From Halobellus rarus (GTDB taxonomy: Archaea > Halobacteriota > Halobacteria > Halobacteriales > Haloferacaceae), in assembly GCF_024494595.1 (NCBI RefSeq), contig NZ_JANHDI010000004.1, forward strand, positions 1 to 64,000: a stretch of DNA of 64,000 bases, read 5' to 3'. How positions within the stretch are numbered: the stretch's first letter is position 1; each line of letters begins with the position of its first letter. The notes beneath the pieces are model-generated. The model did not search any database and had not been told where the DNA came from. It saw nothing but the letters and a program-made list of their open reading frames with translations. Below are positions 62,572 to 64,000 of the stretch, piece after piece. The translations under genes and the position numbers were made by a program.

Positions 62572-63549
62572 ATGGAGTATACGACCCTCGGCGGGACGGG
62601 AACGACCGTCTCGAAGATCTGTCTGGGCTGTATGAGCTTCGGAGACACCGACTGGCGCGAGTGGGTGCTCGACGCGGAGGAGGGAAAGGAACTCGTCGAG
62701 CGGGCCATCGAACTGGGCGTGAACTTCTTCGACACGGCCAATATGTACTCCCGCGGTGGCTCCGAGCGCGTCCTGGGCGACGCCCTCTCGGAGTACGACC
62801 CCGACGAGTTCGTCGTCGCCTCGAAGGTGTACTTTCAGATGGACGACGACGATCCCAACTCGGGCGGGCTCTCGCGGAAGGCGATCGAACAGGAACTCGA
62901 CGCCTCGCTGGACCGCCTCGGAATGGACACGCTGGATCTGCTACAGATCCACCGCTGGGACTACGACACGCCGATCGAACGGACGATGCGAACCCTCGAC
63001 GACGCCGTGGATCGAGGGAAAGCGAGATACCTCGGGGCGTCGTCGATGTGGGCTCACCAGTTCGCCGAGGCGCAACACGTCGCCGACCGCGAGGGACTGA
63101 CGCCGTTTTCGACGATGCAGAACCACTACAACCTGCTCTATCGGGAGGAAGAGCGCGAGATGCTACCGCTGTGTGAGAAACAGGGCGTCGGGGTCATCCC
63201 GTGGTCGCCGCTCGCTCGCGGGTGGCTCGCGCGCCCCCACGAGGAGTCGCGGTCGACGACCCGGGGCGAGACCGACGATCACGCCCACCAGCACCCGTAT
63301 CTGGAGGGCGGCGGCCGCGAGGTCAACGAGCGCGTGCAGGAACTCGCCGACGAGAAGGGCGTGAAGATGGCGCAGATCGGCCTCGCGTGGCTGTTCGAAG
63401 ACGACCGTGTCGACGCGCCGATCGTCGGCACGACGAGCGTCGAGCACCTCGAAGACGCCGTCGAAGCGCTATCGATCGATCTCTCGGAGTCCGATATCGA
63501 GTACCTCGAGGCGCCCTACGAACCGGTCCGCGTCTCCGGCCACGAGTAG
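62572..63549 (+). CDS. Aldo/keto reductase
   Basis: A 325-residue AKR. The active-site pattern is FFDTANMYSRGGSE (Asp/Tyr), VVASKVYF (Lys) and IHRWD (His); the cofactor end IGLAWLFE and PIVGTTSVEHLED is typical. It reduces carbonyl compounds with NADPH. Similar to the YajO/YghZ-type group. An AT-rich box lies about 27 bases before ATG 62572. Its 3' end overlaps the convergent MFS gene by 34 bases. Confidence 0.92.
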   Translation: MEYTTLGGTGTTVSKICLGCMSFGDTDWREWVLDAEEGKELVERAIELGVNFFDTANMYSRGGSERVLGDALSEYDPDEFVVASKVYFQMDDDDPNSGGLSRKAIEQELDASLDRLGMDTLDLLQIHRWDYDTPIERTMRTLDDAVDRGKARYLGASSMWAHQFAEAQHVADREGLTPFSTMQNHYNLLYREEEREMLPLCEKQGVGVIPWSPLARGWLARPHEESRSTTRGETDDHAHQHPYLEGGGREVNERVQELADEKGVKMAQIGLAWLFEDDRVDAPIVGTTSVEHLEDAVEALSIDLSESDIEYLEAPYEPVRVSGHE

Positions 63550-64000
63550 TCGGAGTCAGAATCGGGGCCCGATCCCGAAATCCGCCAGACCGCCCGGGCG
63601 GCGACTATCGCGATCGCCACCTCCGAGAGGCCAACGACGAGGAACGCGGCGAGATAACCCGCCGTCGACGTCGTCGTTCCGCCGAGCAGGAAGCCCGCGA
63701 GGAAGCCGAGGCTGCCGAAGACGTTGAACCCGCCGAGCGCTGCGCCGCGGGTCTCGACCGAGGCGACGTCGGTCACGAGCGCCATCGTCGCGGGCGCGAC
63801 GAGGGCCCCGAGGGCGCCGACGGCGGCCATCGCCGCGATCGCGACCCAGAGAACCGGGGCGACGCCGACGGCGATGATACCGAGCCCGTAACAGACCGAG
63901 CCGACGATCACCGGGATGGCCCGCCCGATCCGGTCGGAGAGAACCCCCGCAGGATACTGCAGCAGCGCGAACGGGACGAAGAAGGCGGCGAGCGCCAGCC
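63516..64000 (-). CDS. MFS transporter, C-terminal part (incomplete)
   Basis: The frame is open to the right edge of the window, so the N-terminus is missing. The visible part begins LALAAFFVPFALLQYPAGV and contains the MFS loop motif LSDRIGR, then five to six membrane spans and a GDSDSDYSW-like hydrophilic tail. It is a major-facilitator permease; substrate unknown. The 34-base antisense overlap with the aldo/keto reductase 3' end is unusual but both reading frames look real. Confidence 0.85.
   Translation of the reverse strand, partial: LALAAFFVPFALLQYPAGVLSDRIGRAIPVIVGSVCYGLGIIAVGVAPVLWVAIAAMAAVGALGALVAPATMALVTDVASVETRGAALGGFNVFGSLGFLAGFLLGGTTTSTAGYLAAFLVVGLSEVAIAIVAARAVWRISGSGPDSDSDYSWPETRTGS

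Overview
The window is haloarchaeal (class Halobacteria). GC is high, proteins are strongly acidic, and most genes have an AT-rich TATA-like box about 26-31 bases before the start codon, as expected for leaderless transcripts. Archaeal hallmarks include a TFB factor, pyrB-pyrI, a HalX response regulator, UPF0058, a HemAT transducer, Agl23 and Tat-type lipoproteins. I see no rRNA, tRNA, transposase or CRISPR.

Layout. (1) 1-1198: end of an SMC-related gene plus a rod-determining factor (RdfA) gene, a cell-shape locus. (2) 1305-32121: a 31-kb catabolic island with an IclR-type regulator at each edge. Its left half (1305-19121) has a LigM/GcvT-like O-demethylase, an amidohydrolase-2 (decarboxylase-type) enzyme, an aldehyde dehydrogenase, a benzoylformate-decarboxylase-like ThDP enzyme, an SDR, a UspA protein, an EamA transporter and two nitrate/sulfonate-type ABC importers of identical mirrored layout. 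Its right half (19745-32121) has an SLC13-type carrier, an aldehyde:ferredoxin oxidoreductase (AOR)-family enzyme and most of a catechol meta-cleavage route: extradiol dioxygenase, aldehyde dehydrogenase, 4-oxalocrotonate decarboxylase, 2-oxopent-4-enoate hydratase, 4-hydroxy-2-oxovalerate aldolase and acylating acetaldehyde dehydrogenase, plus a second amidohydrolase. (3) 32440-35171: glutamate dehydrogenase and pyrB-pyrI. (4) 36787-43654: menaquinone genes menF, menD, menB, menA and menC, with a hot-dog thioesterase on the other strand. (5) 43736-64000: ordinary chromosomal genes (Mo oxidoreductase, rhomboid, METTL5-like methylase, SMR exporter, nuclease, TFB, Agl23, UspA, ferredoxin, HemAT, sugar-acid dehydratase, Csp, HalX regulator, creatininase-family enzyme, bactofilin-like protein, aldo/keto reductase, MFS transporter).

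How it may work together (inference): importers bring in a methoxylated or carboxylated aromatic; the LigM-like enzyme removes methyl groups onto tetrahydrofolate; amidohydrolases decarboxylate; the dioxygenase opens the catechol ring; and the lower pathway yields pyruvate and acetyl-CoA. No ring hydroxylase and no 4-oxalocrotonate tautomerase is visible here.

Other notable structures: a 29-bp tandem triplication before menD that creates two 10-residue minigenes chained by ATGA overlaps into menD; a 28-codon leader ORF before the METTL5-like gene; a perfect 25-bp tandem duplication in an ABC control region; and a run of four hairpins at 56501-56600.
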